Shown: piece after piece, positions 37,168 through 46,669 of the stretch
Position numbering within the stretch: the first letter of the stretch is position 1
Layout: every line of letters starts with the position of its first letter
Assembly (NCBI RefSeq): GCF_000745015.1
Contig: NZ_JQNA01000002.1
Coordinates: forward strand, 1,612,001-1,676,000
From: Burkholderia sp. 9120
GTDB lineage: Bacteria; Pseudomonadota; Gammaproteobacteria; Burkholderiales; Burkholderiaceae
Direction of reading: 5' to 3'
DNA: 64,000 nucleotides
Position numbers and translations under genes: made by a program
Notes under the pieces: model-generated
What the model was told of the DNA's origin: nothing
The model's input: only the letters and a program-made list of their open reading frames with translations
The model's database searches: none

Positions 37168-37914
37168 ATGGACCATCCGAAACGCATCCTGATCGTCGAA
37201 GACGACGTCGACATCGCCAACGTGCTGAGCCTGCATCTGCGCGACGAACGTTACGAAGTCGTGCATAGCGCGGACGGCAACGAAGGTCTACGGCTGCTCG
37301 AACAGGGCGGCTGGGACGCGCTGATCCTCGATCTGATGCTGCCGGGCGTCGACGGTCTGGAGATTTGCCGGCGCGCCCGCGCGATGACGCGTTACACGCC
37401 GATCATCATCACCAGCGCCCGTTCGAGCGAGGTGCACCGGATTCTCGGCCTGGAACTGGGCGCCGACGACTACCTCGCCAAACCGTTCTCGGTGCTCGAA
37501 CTGGTGGCGCGCGTGAAGGCCTTGCTGCGGCGTGTTGAAGCAATGGCGAAAGATTCGCGCATCGACGCCGGCAGCTTGCAGGTTTCCGGCCTGACGATCG
37601 ATCCGCTGACGCGCGAAGCCCGCGTCGACGGCAAGCCGATCGAATTGACGCCGCGCGAGTTCGACCTGCTGTATTACTTCGCGCAGCATCCCGGCAAGGT
37701 GTTCTCGCGAATGGACCTGCTCAATGCCGTCTGGGGCTATCAGCACGAGGGTTACGAACACACCGTGAATACCCACATCAACCGGCTGCGCGCAAAGATC
37801 GAGGCCGATCCGGCGCAGCCCGAACGCATCATGACGGTGTGGGGCCGCGGCTACAAACTCGCGGCGCCGGGCGAATCGCCCGCGCCCGCACCTTCACGAA
37901 CGGACACGCCGTGA
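37168..37914 (+). CDS. OmpR-family response regulator
   Basis: A 248-residue regulator with a receiver domain (ILIVEDDVD; phosphoacceptor Asp55 in LILDLMLPG; Lys105 in YLAKPFS) and a C-terminal winged helix (LTPREFDLLYYFAQHPGKVF, NTHINRLRAKIE, VWGRGYKL). The ATG at 37168 sits directly before the receiver strand. It overlaps the kinase gene by four bases (GTGA). The signal is not known; the position next to the envelope redox genes is suggestive only. Confidence 0.96.
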   Translation: MDHPKRILIVEDDVDIANVLSLHLRDERYEVVHSADGNEGLRLLEQGGWDALILDLMLPGVDGLEICRRARAMTRYTPIIITSARSSEVHRILGLELGADDYLAKPFSVLELVARVKALLRRVEAMAKDSRIDAGSLQVSGLTIDPLTREARVDGKPIELTPREFDLLYYFAQHPGKVFSRMDLLNAVWGYQHEGYEHTVNTHINRLRAKIEADPAQPERIMTVWGRGYKLAAPGESPAPAPSRTDTP

Positions 37915-39401
37915 ATCTGACGCTTACCCAACGGCTCGCCATCGTCTTCTCCGCGCTGCTGCTCGCGTGCTGCGGGGCGTCGGCGTGGCTGCAGATCCGC
38001 TCGAGCGATCTGCATGAAAAGGAGGTCGTGCAGAGCCTGTCGAAGAGTCTTGCCGACCATATCGCGCACCGCGCCACGCTGATGGACGCAAACGGTTTGC
38101 GGCCCGACGCCGTGCGGCAATTGTTCGGTCAGTTGATGGCGGTGAACCCGAGCGTCGAGGTGTATCTGCTCGACAACGCCGGCAACATCAAAGGCGACGA
38201 TGCGCCCGTGGGCCACGTCAAGCGTGAACGGGTGGATCTCACGCCGATCCGGCAATTCATCGCGGGCGAGGCGCTGCCGATTCTCGGCGACGATCCGCGC
38301 AGCGTCGATGGTAGAAAGGTGTTCAGCGCCGCGCCGCTGCAATTGAGCGGGCAGCAACCGTCCGGCTATATCTACGTGGTGCTGCTCGGCGAAGAACACG
38401 ACGCGCTGGCCGCGCGCGTGGCCGCCAGCTCCGTGTTGCGCAATACGCTGTGGTCGATGGCGCTGGTCGCGCTGCTGGGTCTGCTGGCGGGTCTGACGGC
38501 GTTCGGTCTGATCACGCGGCCGCTGCGCCGCCTCACTGAAGCGATGCGCCGCTTCGACGCGGACGGCGAGCCGGATACGCAGCCGCACGTGCCGCGTTCG
38601 TCACCGGCGGGACGGCGCGACGAAATCGCCGTGCTCGAAGCGACTTTCGCGCAGATGGCCGACCGCATCGGCGAACAGTGGCGCGCGCTGACACGTCAGG
38701 ATCAGCAGCGGCGCGAGTTGATCGCGAATATTTCGCACGACCTGCGCACGCCATTGACCTCGCTGCACGGCTATCTGGAGACGCTGTCGCTGAAGGCCGA
38801 CACGCTCGGCGAAACGGAACGCAAACGCTACCTGGCGATCGCGCTCGCGCAAAGCGTGAAGGTCGGGCGGCTCGCGCAATCGTTATTCGAACTGGCGCGG
38901 CTCGAACACGGCAACGTGCAACTCACGCTCGAACAGTTCTCGCTGGTCGATCTGGTGCAGGACGTGTTCCAGAAATTCGAGTTGTCGGCCGAAGCGCGTC
39001 AGATCCAGTTGCGCGCGGACATTCCCGCGCGCCTGCCGGCAATCTGCGCCGATCTGGGGATGATCGAGCGGGTGTTGACGAACCTGCTCGACAACGCGAT
39101 TCGCCACACGCCGGCGCACGGTAGCGTCGATATCGTGCTCGCGCATAAGGACGACAAGGTAGCGGTCACGCTTAGCGATACCGGCCCCGGCATTCCCGTC
39201 GAACAGCGCGACGCGCTGTTCGAACGGCCCTTCAATGCCGGTGGCGCACATCAAGGCGGTGGACTCGGTTTGTTGATCGTGAGGCGCATGCTGGAGTTGC
39301 ATCACAGCCGCATCCGCTTGCTCGATCAGCCGACAACGGGCACGACGTTCTATTTCGAACTGCCCACGGCGGCCAGCGTACCGACGACGCTCGCAGTCTG
39401 A
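37911..39401 (+). CDS. Sensor histidine kinase
   Basis: A 496-residue membrane kinase that starts with GTG at 37911 inside the regulator stop. It has membrane segments at about residues 8-26 and 178-200 flanking a periplasmic sensor, a HAMP domain (ITRPLRRLTEAMRRF), HisKA with NISHDLRTPLTSLHGYLETL (His near residue 276), and HATPase_c with NLLDNAIRHTP, SDTGPGIP and GGLGLLIVRRMLELH. It phosphorylates the regulator encoded upstream. The sensor domain is not one I recognise. Confidence 0.95.
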   Translation: MNLTLTQRLAIVFSALLLACCGASAWLQIRSSDLHEKEVVQSLSKSLADHIAHRATLMDANGLRPDAVRQLFGQLMAVNPSVEVYLLDNAGNIKGDDAPVGHVKRERVDLTPIRQFIAGEALPILGDDPRSVDGRKVFSAAPLQLSGQQPSGYIYVVLLGEEHDALAARVAASSVLRNTLWSMALVALLGLLAGLTAFGLITRPLRRLTEAMRRFDADGEPDTQPHVPRSSPAGRRDEIAVLEATFAQMADRIGEQWRALTRQDQQRRELIANISHDLRTPLTSLHGYLETLSLKADTLGETERKRYLAIALAQSVKVGRLAQSLFELARLEHGNVQLTLEQFSLVDLVQDVFQKFELSAEARQIQLRADIPARLPAICADLGMIERVLTNLLDNAIRHTPAHGSVDIVLAHKDDKVAVTLSDTGPGIPVEQRDALFERPFNAGGAHQGGGLGLLIVRRMLELHHSRIRLLDQPTTGTTFYFELPTAASVPTTLAV

Positions 39402-39442
39402 CAAGACGTTCAGCACGAAGCTCCGTGCGGGCTATACACGCC

Positions 39443-40102
39443 TCAGACCAGCAAATCCTCATAGAACGCGCCGAACGGACGTGTCGGATGAGCCAGTTGA
39501 ATTTCGAGTATCCATAGCCCGGCGTCCGGACACTCCGCGAAGTCGCCGAGGTTACCGGCCTTGTAAATCGCGTGCGGAAAGTCGCAGACGCGGTGCCCTT
39601 TGATATCCAGATTCAGCCGCCAGCCGAGCGCTTCGGCGCGCCGCGCCGCGAAGTCGTACAGTGCCGCGCCACTCGCGCGAGTCGAACGCCAGTGATGCTC
39701 GACTTCGTCGAACAGCGTTTTCGCGGCGTCGGCGCACGCTTTCATTTCCGAATCGTTGCCGACCACGAAGGTCGCGCCCGCGTCGCCTTCATGGCCGTCC
39801 CACACCACACCCAGATCGACGAAGAAAATATCGTCTTCGGCGAGGCGCGGGTCGCCGTCCGAGCGTTCCTTGAACATCTTCAACGTGTTTTCGCCGAAAC
39901 GCACCAGCACGGGATGCCAGATCCGGTCCATGCCCAGTTCACTCAACACGGTCTTGCATTCGGCCGTCGCTTCCGATTCGAGCATGCCCGGCCGCACCCG
40001 CTGCGCGAACCGATCCACGACCTCCCACGTTTTACGCTGCGCGTATTTCATCGACTCGAGTACGTACTTGCTGCCGACGGCCTGCTTTGCTGCTGTGTCC
40101 AT
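39443..40102 (-). CDS. M24 family metallopeptidase-like protein
   Basis: A 219-residue single-domain pita-bread-fold protein. The likely metal ligands are Asp96 in FFVDLG, Asp107 in GHEGDAGATF, the histidine of KGHRVCDFPH, Glu in LEIQL and Glu in FYEDLLV, so all five positions look filled. It lacks the N-terminal creatinase/prolidase domain and is shorter than methionine aminopeptidase. Substrate unknown; Xaa-Pro peptide or creatine-like hydrolysis are options. It converges with the histidine kinase gene. Confidence 0.85.
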   Translation of the reverse strand: MDTAAKQAVGSKYVLESMKYAQRKTWEVVDRFAQRVRPGMLESEATAECKTVLSELGMDRIWHPVLVRFGENTLKMFKERSDGDPRLAEDDIFFVDLGVVWDGHEGDAGATFVVGNDSEMKACADAAKTLFDEVEHHWRSTRASGAALYDFAARRAEALGWRLNLDIKGHRVCDFPHAIYKAGNLGDFAECPDAGLWILEIQLAHPTRPFGAFYEDLLV

Positions 40103-40227
40103 CCGCGCTCTCCGGTTATATCCTTACGAATATAGCGAGAGGCCCGCGCGATGTCCACGTTCGTCTTCGTCACGGTAAGATTGCTGTCCCGCTCAATGAC
40201 CGACGTCGCACGACGCCCACGCCCGCC

Positions 40228-40596
40228 ATGACCTTTTCCGAAAAGCTCTTTTCCTACGGCACGCTGCAACTCGAAGCGGTGCAGTTAGCCACCTTCGGCC
40301 GCAAGCTCGACGGACAGGCAGACGACATGCCCGGCTTCTCGATGACGCTACTGAAGATCGAAGACGCGAGTGTGGTCGCGACCAGCGGCAAAACGCATCA
40401 CCCCGTGGTGAGCTACAGCGGCAATCCCGCGGACAAGGTGAGCGGCACCGTCTTTTCGATCACGCCCGAAGAACTCGCGCACGCGGATGCCTACGAAGTT
40501 TCGGACTATCGCCGCGACCAGGTGACGCTGGCGTCGGGTGTGTCGGCGTGGGTTTATGTCGCGAACCATTCACCCGTACCGCCTGCGGTGAAGTGA
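40228..40596 (+). CDS. Gamma-glutamylcyclotransferase-like protein (AIG2 family)
   Basis: A 122-residue protein with the family fingerprint YGTLQ near residue 10 and AYEVSDYRRDQV carrying the expected acidic residue. The fold releases 5-oxoproline from gamma-glutamyl compounds or gamma-glutamylamines. The start at 40228 fits the family N-terminus; upstream in-frame codons are unlikely to be translated. It is divergent from the M24 gene. It neighbours the agmatine/putrescine region; involvement in gamma-glutamyl-polyamine breakdown is speculation. Confidence 0.8.
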   Translation: MTFSEKLFSYGTLQLEAVQLATFGRKLDGQADDMPGFSMTLLKIEDASVVATSGKTHHPVVSYSGNPADKVSGTVFSITPEELAHADAYEVSDYRRDQVTLASGVSAWVYVANHSPVPPAVK

Positions 40597-40644
40597 GCGC
40601 GCATTCGGGCAGCGCGCTCCGCCGCTGCCTGCAGGCGTCCACTT

Positions 40645-42168
40645 TTACGCGGGCAGTTCTCGCGTCGAGCAATGCACGCCACCGCCGCCCGATGCAATGC
40701 CGAGAATATCCACCTGCACGATGGCGCGCGAACCGGCGTACGGACGGATAGTCGCGACCGCGGCCGCATCCGCCGCGACGTCGTTGAATTTCGGCACGAT
40801 GATCGCGCCGTTGCATTGGTAGAAGTTGATATAGCCGGCGGCGAAGTTGGTCATCTGTTTGTCGCTCAGCGTCACGCCGTTCGACGTGCCGTAGTTGGTC
40901 GGCGCATTCAGCGGGATCAACGTGAGCGGCCGCCCTTTCGCGTCCGTTTGGCCCGCCAGGTTCCGGTAGTTGGCGGCCATCAGCGCCTGCTCAGCCGTTG
41001 CATTGGCGGGATCGGCCGCGTATGCGACCACGCCCGGCGCGAGAAATTTCGCGTAGAAATCGACGTGGCCGTTCGTGATGTCGGTTTCATTCGCCGGCGT
41101 TGCGGCGCCGCCTTGCGCGCCCACGCCCGCGCCGCGCGGATAGGTCGCCGTGCCCGGAATCCAGATGATCTTCTGCACGCCGAGCGTGCGTTGCAATTCG
41201 GCCAGCACGGTGGCTTTCGCGGTCGGCAACAGGGTCGCGCTGGCAATCACGCCATTCGGAATCGCGAAGAGCTGCGGGTTGCGATTGACGTGCAGCACCG
41301 CGGATTCCGTGAGAATCGCCGTGGCCTCGCCGTCGAATTCGATCGCGCCGCCTTCGAGTGTCAACGTGCTTTGAAGCAATTTGGCGTTGTTCGTCTGCGC
41401 CATCCACGCGGCTAGTGTGTGATCGTTCGCGAACGGCTGGAAGAATTTTCCCGCCTTCGACTTGTTGCTGCTTGCCGCGACCGAGGGCGGCACCGTCATT
41501 CCTGGATTGAGATTCACGCCGTCGGTATTCGCGTTGCCCCAGCCGTTGAAGTTGAAGCTCACCGCGCACAAGGCATTGGCGTTGGTCGTGTCCTTGACGA
41601 AAACGCAGCCGGTGTCGCGCGTCCAGAGATCGTTGAAGCCATTGGCGAGCACGACCAGATTGACGCCGCCCACGCCTGCGCCGCGCGCCACGTAGTGCGC
41701 GTGGAGCGTCGGATTCGCGCCGCTCGGCGTCGCCAGCAAGGTCTGCGCGACGCTCAGGTCGACCGGCAGCACCAGCAGGTTGACCGCTTCATACGTGCCG
41801 ATGGCTTTCGCCACGTCCATCAGATCGGCGCGAACCCGGTCGATGCCCGCATCCGTGCTCTGCGCCGTGAGCGGCGCCCAGATGCCGTCGGCACCCGAGG
41901 CGAACGCCATATACGTCGCGGTATGGGGTGAGTCCTCGCCCGGCATCAGATACGGTATTTGACTGGCTGTCGGCGGGTTCCGCGAAGAGGTCGACGAAGA
42001 CGGAGCCGATGCATCGCCGCCACTGCCACTGCCGCCACCGCAAGCCGCCAGCGTACCCACCAGCGAGAAGCCCAACAACGACGCGGAACCTTGAATAAAA
42101 CGGCGACGCGTCAACGGCGTCCGCTGAACCGTTGCGTTCAACGCCTGATTGCGTTTGCTTTTTGCCAT
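40645..42168 (-). CDS. Tat-dependent lipoprotein of the agmatine deiminase / peptidyl-arginine deiminase family (copy 1)
   Basis: A 507-residue guanidino-group-modifying enzyme with an export signal. The N-terminus has TRRRFIQG (twin arginine), a hydrophobic stretch and the lipobox LAAC, followed by a Gly/Ser-rich tether. The catalytic domain includes LWTRDTGCVFV, LEGGAIEFDG, DITNGHVDFYAKF and, at the C-terminus, GGGGVHCSTRELPA with nucleophile Cys500. It should be anchored in the envelope facing the periplasm or outside. It is close to a second copy at 47691-49208. The C-terminal TRELPA replaces the TQQQP of AguA, so the substrate may differ from agmatine. Confidence 0.88.
   Translation of the reverse strand: MAKSKRNQALNATVQRTPLTRRRFIQGSASLLGFSLVGTLAACGGGSGSGGDASAPSSSTSSRNPPTASQIPYLMPGEDSPHTATYMAFASGADGIWAPLTAQSTDAGIDRVRADLMDVAKAIGTYEAVNLLVLPVDLSVAQTLLATPSGANPTLHAHYVARGAGVGGVNLVVLANGFNDLWTRDTGCVFVKDTTNANALCAVSFNFNGWGNANTDGVNLNPGMTVPPSVAASSNKSKAGKFFQPFANDHTLAAWMAQTNNAKLLQSTLTLEGGAIEFDGEATAILTESAVLHVNRNPQLFAIPNGVIASATLLPTAKATVLAELQRTLGVQKIIWIPGTATYPRGAGVGAQGGAATPANETDITNGHVDFYAKFLAPGVVAYAADPANATAEQALMAANYRNLAGQTDAKGRPLTLIPLNAPTNYGTSNGVTLSDKQMTNFAAGYINFYQCNGAIIVPKFNDVAADAAAVATIRPYAGSRAIVQVDILGIASGGGGVHCSTRELPA
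41279..41375. repeat. Copy A of a 97-bp near-identical segment shared by the two lipoprotein deiminase genes
   Basis: This segment differs from 48325-48421 at about five of 97 positions and lies in the same orientation. It is the best-conserved part of a gene-length duplication (40645-42168 and 47691-49208). Confidence 0.85.
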
Positions 42169-42380
42169 GACTCTTTACCTGTTACTACTCGCGGCTTTCC
42201 ATCAACGACGCGGCGCTGTTCCGCTCACGCGAAACGACCGCCAACAGTCCGCCCTGCCACGACGTGAGTCTGCGGCATACGGTCAATCGCGAGGAAAGCC
42301 AGATCAATGAACGGCCGAAGAATTCGACCACGAAGACGATCGCGAACGCGCCGCGCTTGCGCGGCGGCTCGCGAATCCAA

Positions 42381-43490
42381 TCAGCCGGGTTGCTGCTGCG
42401 TGGTGCAGTGAATGCCCCCGCCGCCGGCCGCCACGCCGTCGATATCGAGTTGAATCACGTCCCGTCCGGGAAACAGATCGACGAGAATATCGCGCGTATT
42501 GCGGTCTGCTTTACCGTCGCCGAACTGCGGTGCGATCACCGCGTGATTGCACACGTAGAAGTTGATGTACCCGGCCGCGAACTGATCGTTCTCATACTTG
42601 CGACGCACGGTGGACGGTCCCGGCAGCACCACCACTTTCAAGGCGCGGCCCTTCGCGTCGGTGGACTTGCGCAGGATCTCCAGATTGCGTTTCGTCACCG
42701 CATGGTCGTACGAGGACGGATCCGGATCGAGCCCGGCCACCACGACGCCGGGGCTCGTAAAGCGCGCGTAGAAGTCGGTGTGGCCGTCGGTAATATCCTT
42801 GCCGGCGATGCCCGGCAGCCAGATGATTTTCTTCACCCCAAGCAGACGCGACAACTCCGCCTCGCACTGCGCCTTGCTGACGCCCGGATTGCGGTTGGCG
42901 TTGAGCACGCAGCTCTCGGTGATGATGGCCGTGCCCTCGCCGTCCACTTCGATACCGCCGCCCTCCAGCACCAGGCGCGTCTCGACAAACTTCGCGCCGG
43001 TGCGGTGCGCGACGAACGCCGCGACTTCCGCGTCCTGCTCGTGTTCCTGCTTATTGCCCCAACCGTTGAAGTTGAAGCCCACCGCGCCGAGCTGCCCCGT
43101 TGCGCTTTTGACGAACACCGGACCGGTATCGCGCATCCACAAATCGTCGATGCCTTGCGGCACGAGTTCGACCGACGCGCCGCACAGGCGCGCGGCGATC
43201 TCGTGGTCTTCCTCGCGCACCAGCATTTTTACCGGCTCGTGCGCCGCGATGGCTTTGGCGATGCCCGCCAGGTTCTCTCTCACCACGGGCAGCAGTTTGC
43301 CGCCCCAGATGTCCTCGCTGGGACCGAACGCCATCCAGGTCGCGGCATGCGGGCCGCCTTCGTCTGGCATATGCCAGCCATCGCTCTGCGCGAACGCGAG
43401 CTGGCTGAAGCCGCTACCCAGCGCGCCGGTAATCAGCGCGCCGCTCGAGGCCAACAGCCCCCGCTTCAGAAAATGACGTCTTGTCGTCAT
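42381..43490 (-). CDS. Tat-exported agmatine deiminase family protein
   Basis: A 369-residue enzyme with a Tat signal (TTRRHFLKRG, hydrophobic region, LAFAQS cleavage zone) and no lipobox, so it should be soluble in the periplasm. The catalytic region keeps DLWMRDTGPVF, LEGGGIEVDGEG, DITDGHTDFYARF and GGGGIHCTTQQQPG with Cys362. This C-terminus matches cytoplasmic AguA, suggesting agmatine as substrate. GAGGTG precedes the ATG at 43490. It follows potF by 48 bases in an apparent operon with aguB and aguA. Confidence 0.88.
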   Translation of the reverse strand: MTTRRHFLKRGLLASSGALITGALGSGFSQLAFAQSDGWHMPDEGGPHAATWMAFGPSEDIWGGKLLPVVRENLAGIAKAIAAHEPVKMLVREEDHEIAARLCGASVELVPQGIDDLWMRDTGPVFVKSATGQLGAVGFNFNGWGNKQEHEQDAEVAAFVAHRTGAKFVETRLVLEGGGIEVDGEGTAIITESCVLNANRNPGVSKAQCEAELSRLLGVKKIIWLPGIAGKDITDGHTDFYARFTSPGVVVAGLDPDPSSYDHAVTKRNLEILRKSTDAKGRALKVVVLPGPSTVRRKYENDQFAAGYINFYVCNHAVIAPQFGDGKADRNTRDILVDLFPGRDVIQLDIDGVAAGGGGIHCTTQQQPG

Positions 43491-43538
43491 GTGATACACC
43501 TCATGCAAATCGGTAAAACTTGATGCGCCGCCCGAACG

Positions 43539-44651
43539 TCAGGGCTTGCTGGCTTTCAGGCCCAGCCAGATTCTGCCTTCCAGGCGCGCGGTGGCAGGGG
43601 ATTCGACCACCGGCGTAAACAACGTCTGCTTCTTCTGCTCACTCGGATAGATGCCCGGATTATTAACCAGTGTAGGGTCCATCAATTTCAGCGCGCCGAG
43701 GTTCGCATTCGCGTAGCGCGTCGCATTGGAAATCTTCGCCACGACGTCGGGCCGCAAGATGTAGTTGATAAACGCCTGCGCGTTCTCCGGATGCTTCGCG
43801 GTCTTCGGCATCACCATGCCGTCGAACCACATCAAACTGCCCACGCTCGGAATGTCGTAGACGATGTCGCGCTTGCGGTCCAACTCGCGCGCCTTCTGCG
43901 CGGCCAGGTTGATCGCGCCGGAGTAACCCACCATCACGCACAGCTCGCCGTCGATCAACTCGTTGGCATTCGCCGAATCGACGAACAGACGGATCGACGG
44001 GCGCACTTTCAGCAGCATGGTCTGCGCGACGGCATAGTCTTGCGCGGTCGGGTTCACCGGATCGCGGCCCACGTAGCGCAGCGCCAGCGGCAGCACCGTG
44101 CTCGCGGAATCCTGCAGGCCGATGCCGCAATGCGCGGCGATTCGCGACGCGATCGCCGGATTGAACACCAGGTCCATGCTGTCGGCCGGCATGTCCTTGC
44201 CGAGAATCGCGCTGACCTTGGCGCGGTCGTAACCCACGCCTACCGTCCCCCACATATACGGCACGCCGTACTGATTGCCGGGGTCCGACTGCGCCATCAG
44301 TTTCAACAACGCGGGGTCGAGATACTTCAGGTTCGGCAGCTTGCTTTTGTCGAGCTTGCGAAACGCGCCGGCCTGAATCTGCTTCGCCATGAAGTCGTTA
44401 GTCGGCCAGACCAGGTCGTAGCCGCTGTCGCCGGTCAGCAACTTGGACTGCAAGGTTTCGTCGCTGTCGTACGCGTCGTAACGAACCTTGATGCCGGTTT
44501 CCTTCTGGAATTCGGACAAGGTGTCGGGGGCGAAATAATCGCTCCAGTTGTACAGGTTCAGTACTTTCTCCTCCTCGGCGTGTGCTGGCGTCGCCAGCAA
44601 ACAGAGAGAGAGTCCGAGACCGGCGAAGGCCGGAAGCCAATGCTGTTTCAT
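43539..44651 (-). CDS. potF: Polyamine ABC transporter substrate-binding protein (PotF/PotD type), copy 1
   Basis: A 370-residue periplasmic binding protein with a Sec signal (LLATPAHA) and the PotD/F signature VLNLYNWSDYFAPDTLSEFQ, then VRYDAYDSDETLQSKLLTG and YDLVWPTNDFMAKQIQAGA. PotF-type proteins bind putrescine; with agu genes around it, agmatine or N-carbamoylputrescine is possible. The ATG at 44651 follows AAGGA. No permease or ATPase gene is present, so it must borrow one encoded elsewhere. It begins seven bases... downstream of aguB (10-base gap) in the same operon. Confidence 0.92.
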   Translation of the reverse strand: MKQHWLPAFAGLGLSLCLLATPAHAEEEKVLNLYNWSDYFAPDTLSEFQKETGIKVRYDAYDSDETLQSKLLTGDSGYDLVWPTNDFMAKQIQAGAFRKLDKSKLPNLKYLDPALLKLMAQSDPGNQYGVPYMWGTVGVGYDRAKVSAILGKDMPADSMDLVFNPAIASRIAAHCGIGLQDSASTVLPLALRYVGRDPVNPTAQDYAVAQTMLLKVRPSIRLFVDSANANELIDGELCVMVGYSGAINLAAQKARELDRKRDIVYDIPSVGSLMWFDGMVMPKTAKHPENAQAFINYILRPDVVAKISNATRYANANLGALKLMDPTLVNNPGIYPSEQKKQTLFTPVVESPATARLEGRIWLGLKASKP

Positions 44652-44661
44652 CAACGGTTCC

Positions 44662-45576
44662 TTAGCGATAGCAGGACGATGCGCCGTCGCTCGTCAGCAG
44701 CGTGCGATACATCTCCGGGCGACGATCGCGGAAGAAGCCCCACGACTGTCTGTCCGCCCGAATCGCGTCGAGATCGAACGTGTGCAGAAGAATCGTTTCG
44801 TCCGTGCGATTGGCTTCGGCCAGTTTCGCGCCCGTGTGATCCGCGATAAAACTCGAGCCGTAAAACACGCCGGCCAGTCCCTGCTGTTGCGGATTGCCGT
44901 TGCCGAAACCGACCTCGCGGCCAATCCGGTTGGCCGCCACCACCGGCACCATGTTGGCCGCCGCATGGCCTTGCATGGTGCGCTGCCAGTGAGCCGCCGA
45001 ATCGAAATCGCCGCTGAACGGCTCGGAACCGATGATGGTCGGAAAGCACAGCACTTCCGCACCCATCAGCGCGAGACTGCGCGCGGTTTCCGGATACCAC
45101 TGGTCCCAGCAGATCCCAATGCCGATCTTGCCGAAGCGCGTGTCCCACACCTTGAAGCCGGTGTCGCCCGGCGTGAAATAGAACTTCTCGGTATAGCCTG
45201 GGCCGTCCGGAATGTGCGTCTTGCGATACACGCCGAGCACCGAGCCGTCGGCATCGGCGACGGCGACCGAGTTGTAGGCGGCATTGCCGGCCCGCTCGAA
45301 GAAACCGATCGGCAGCACGATGCCCAACTCGCCCGCGAGTCTCGCGAAGCGCGCAATGCGCGGATTGCCTTCGAACGGCTCGGCCAGCTCCAGATGCTTC
45401 ACGTTCTGATCCAGACAGAAGTACGGCATCATGAAAAGCTCGGGGCACAGCACCAGATTCGCGCCCTGCGCGGCGGCCGCGCGGATCAAACGTTCCGCGG
45501 TGGCCATGTTGTCTTCAAAGGTCCAACTGCCCGATGCCATTTGCACCGACGCTACGGTGATGTTTCGCGACGCCAT
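44662..45576 (-). CDS. aguB: N-carbamoylputrescine amidase
   Basis: A 304-residue carbon-nitrogen hydrolase of the nitrilase superfamily. The catalytic triad is visible: Glu46 (CPELF), Lys119 (YRKTHIPDG) and Cys156 (GIGICWDQWYPE). AguB hydrolyses N-carbamoylputrescine to putrescine, carbon dioxide and ammonia in the cytoplasm. The length and the block HIPDGPGYTEKFYFTPGD are those of authentic AguB. It follows aguA by 30 bases, completing the two-step agmatine to putrescine route. Confidence 0.96.
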   Translation of the reverse strand: MASRNITVASVQMASGSWTFEDNMATAERLIRAAAAQGANLVLCPELFMMPYFCLDQNVKHLELAEPFEGNPRIARFARLAGELGIVLPIGFFERAGNAAYNSVAVADADGSVLGVYRKTHIPDGPGYTEKFYFTPGDTGFKVWDTRFGKIGIGICWDQWYPETARSLALMGAEVLCFPTIIGSEPFSGDFDSAAHWQRTMQGHAAANMVPVVAANRIGREVGFGNGNPQQQGLAGVFYGSSFIADHTGAKLAEANRTDETILLHTFDLDAIRADRQSWGFFRDRRPEMYRTLLTSDGASSCYR

Positions 45577-45606
45577 ATGAGTTCCTTCAATCGGTTTCGG
45601 TCTGGA

Positions 45607-46647
45607 TCAAACAACGGTAACGGCAGGTTGCTGCTGCGTCGAGCAATGAATGCTGCCGCCGCCGATCGACAAGGTGGGAATCGGCAGCAACTCCACGCGC
45701 CGCTCGGGAAACGCCTGCGCGAAGACTTCGCGCGCGGCTTGATCCTGCTCCACGCCGAACGCGGTCGAGATCACCGCGCCGTTGACCAGAATGTAGTTCG
45801 CGTAGCAATCGCAGTAGCGTTCGGAGCCATAGCGTTCGCTGACAATCGGCGACGGCAGATCGATCAGTTCGAAGCGGCGGCCGGCGGCGTCGGTGGCGAG
45901 TTCCAGCGCGCGGCGATTCTCGCGCATCACCTGGAAGTAATCGCCCTGCACTGGGCTCGCCGATTGGCACAGCATCTTGCCCGGCGCGATGAACGACGCA
46001 ATGCCGTCCACGTGCCCATTGGTTTCCACTTCATCCGGATTGCCCGGCAACCAGATGATTTTCTCCACGCCCAGCATGCGCTTGAGTTCGGCCTCGATTT
46101 CAGCGCGGCTCATGTGCGGATTGCGGTTCGGATGCAGCAGACAGCTTTCCGTGGTGACTAGCGTGCCCTGCCCGTCCACGTAAAAAGCGCCGCCTTCCAG
46201 CACCATGTGCGAGTTGAAAATCTGCGCACCGGCCGCACGCGCGATGTCTTGCGCCACCTGCTGGCAACCGTCGTACGGCTGGTATTTCTCGCCCCAGCAA
46301 TTGAAGCGGAACGCGGCGGCACCTAGTTGGCCGCGCTCGCCGACCAGAAAGATCGGCCCGCAATCGCGCAGCCAGTTGTCTTCCGCCGCGACGGCGAGCA
46401 CTTCGACCGTGCTGCCGAGCAACTCGCGCGCGGCATTCGCCTCGCTGTGAAGGGCGGTCACCACGCAACGCTGATAGCGAGCAATCGTCTGCGCGACTAG
46501 CGCGAACTCCCGGCAAACCTTCAGGTAGTGAGTGCCCCACAAGTCTTCGCGGCCGTCCAGAATCGGCCAGCCCAACCAGGTGGTGTGCATCGTTTCCCAT
46601 TCAGCGGGCATCCGGTAGCCGTCTCGGCGAGCGTCAAAGCGACTCAT
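45607..46647 (-). CDS. aguA: Agmatine deiminase
   Basis: A 346-residue cytoplasmic enzyme that converts agmatine to N-carbamoylputrescine and ammonia. It has no signal peptide. Key sequence: MPAEWETMHTTWLGWP near the N-terminus, DNWLRDCGPIF (about 90-100), LEGGAFYVDGQG, TNGHVDGIASF, and GGGSIHCSTQQQP with nucleophile Cys335. It heads the operon aguA-aguB-potF-Tat deiminase. The 102-base upstream region, shared with the divergent LysR gene, holds a 9-bp dyad and the conserved 74-bp block. Confidence 0.97.
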   Translation of the reverse strand: MSRFDARRDGYRMPAEWETMHTTWLGWPILDGREDLWGTHYLKVCREFALVAQTIARYQRCVVTALHSEANAARELLGSTVEVLAVAAEDNWLRDCGPIFLVGERGQLGAAAFRFNCWGEKYQPYDGCQQVAQDIARAAGAQIFNSHMVLEGGAFYVDGQGTLVTTESCLLHPNRNPHMSRAEIEAELKRMLGVEKIIWLPGNPDEVETNGHVDGIASFIAPGKMLCQSASPVQGDYFQVMRENRRALELATDAAGRRFELIDLPSPIVSERYGSERYCDCYANYILVNGAVISTAFGVEQDQAAREVFAQAFPERRVELLPIPTLSIGGGSIHCSTQQQPAVTVV

Positions 46648-46669
46648 CCTGCTATCTCCGTCGTTGTGT

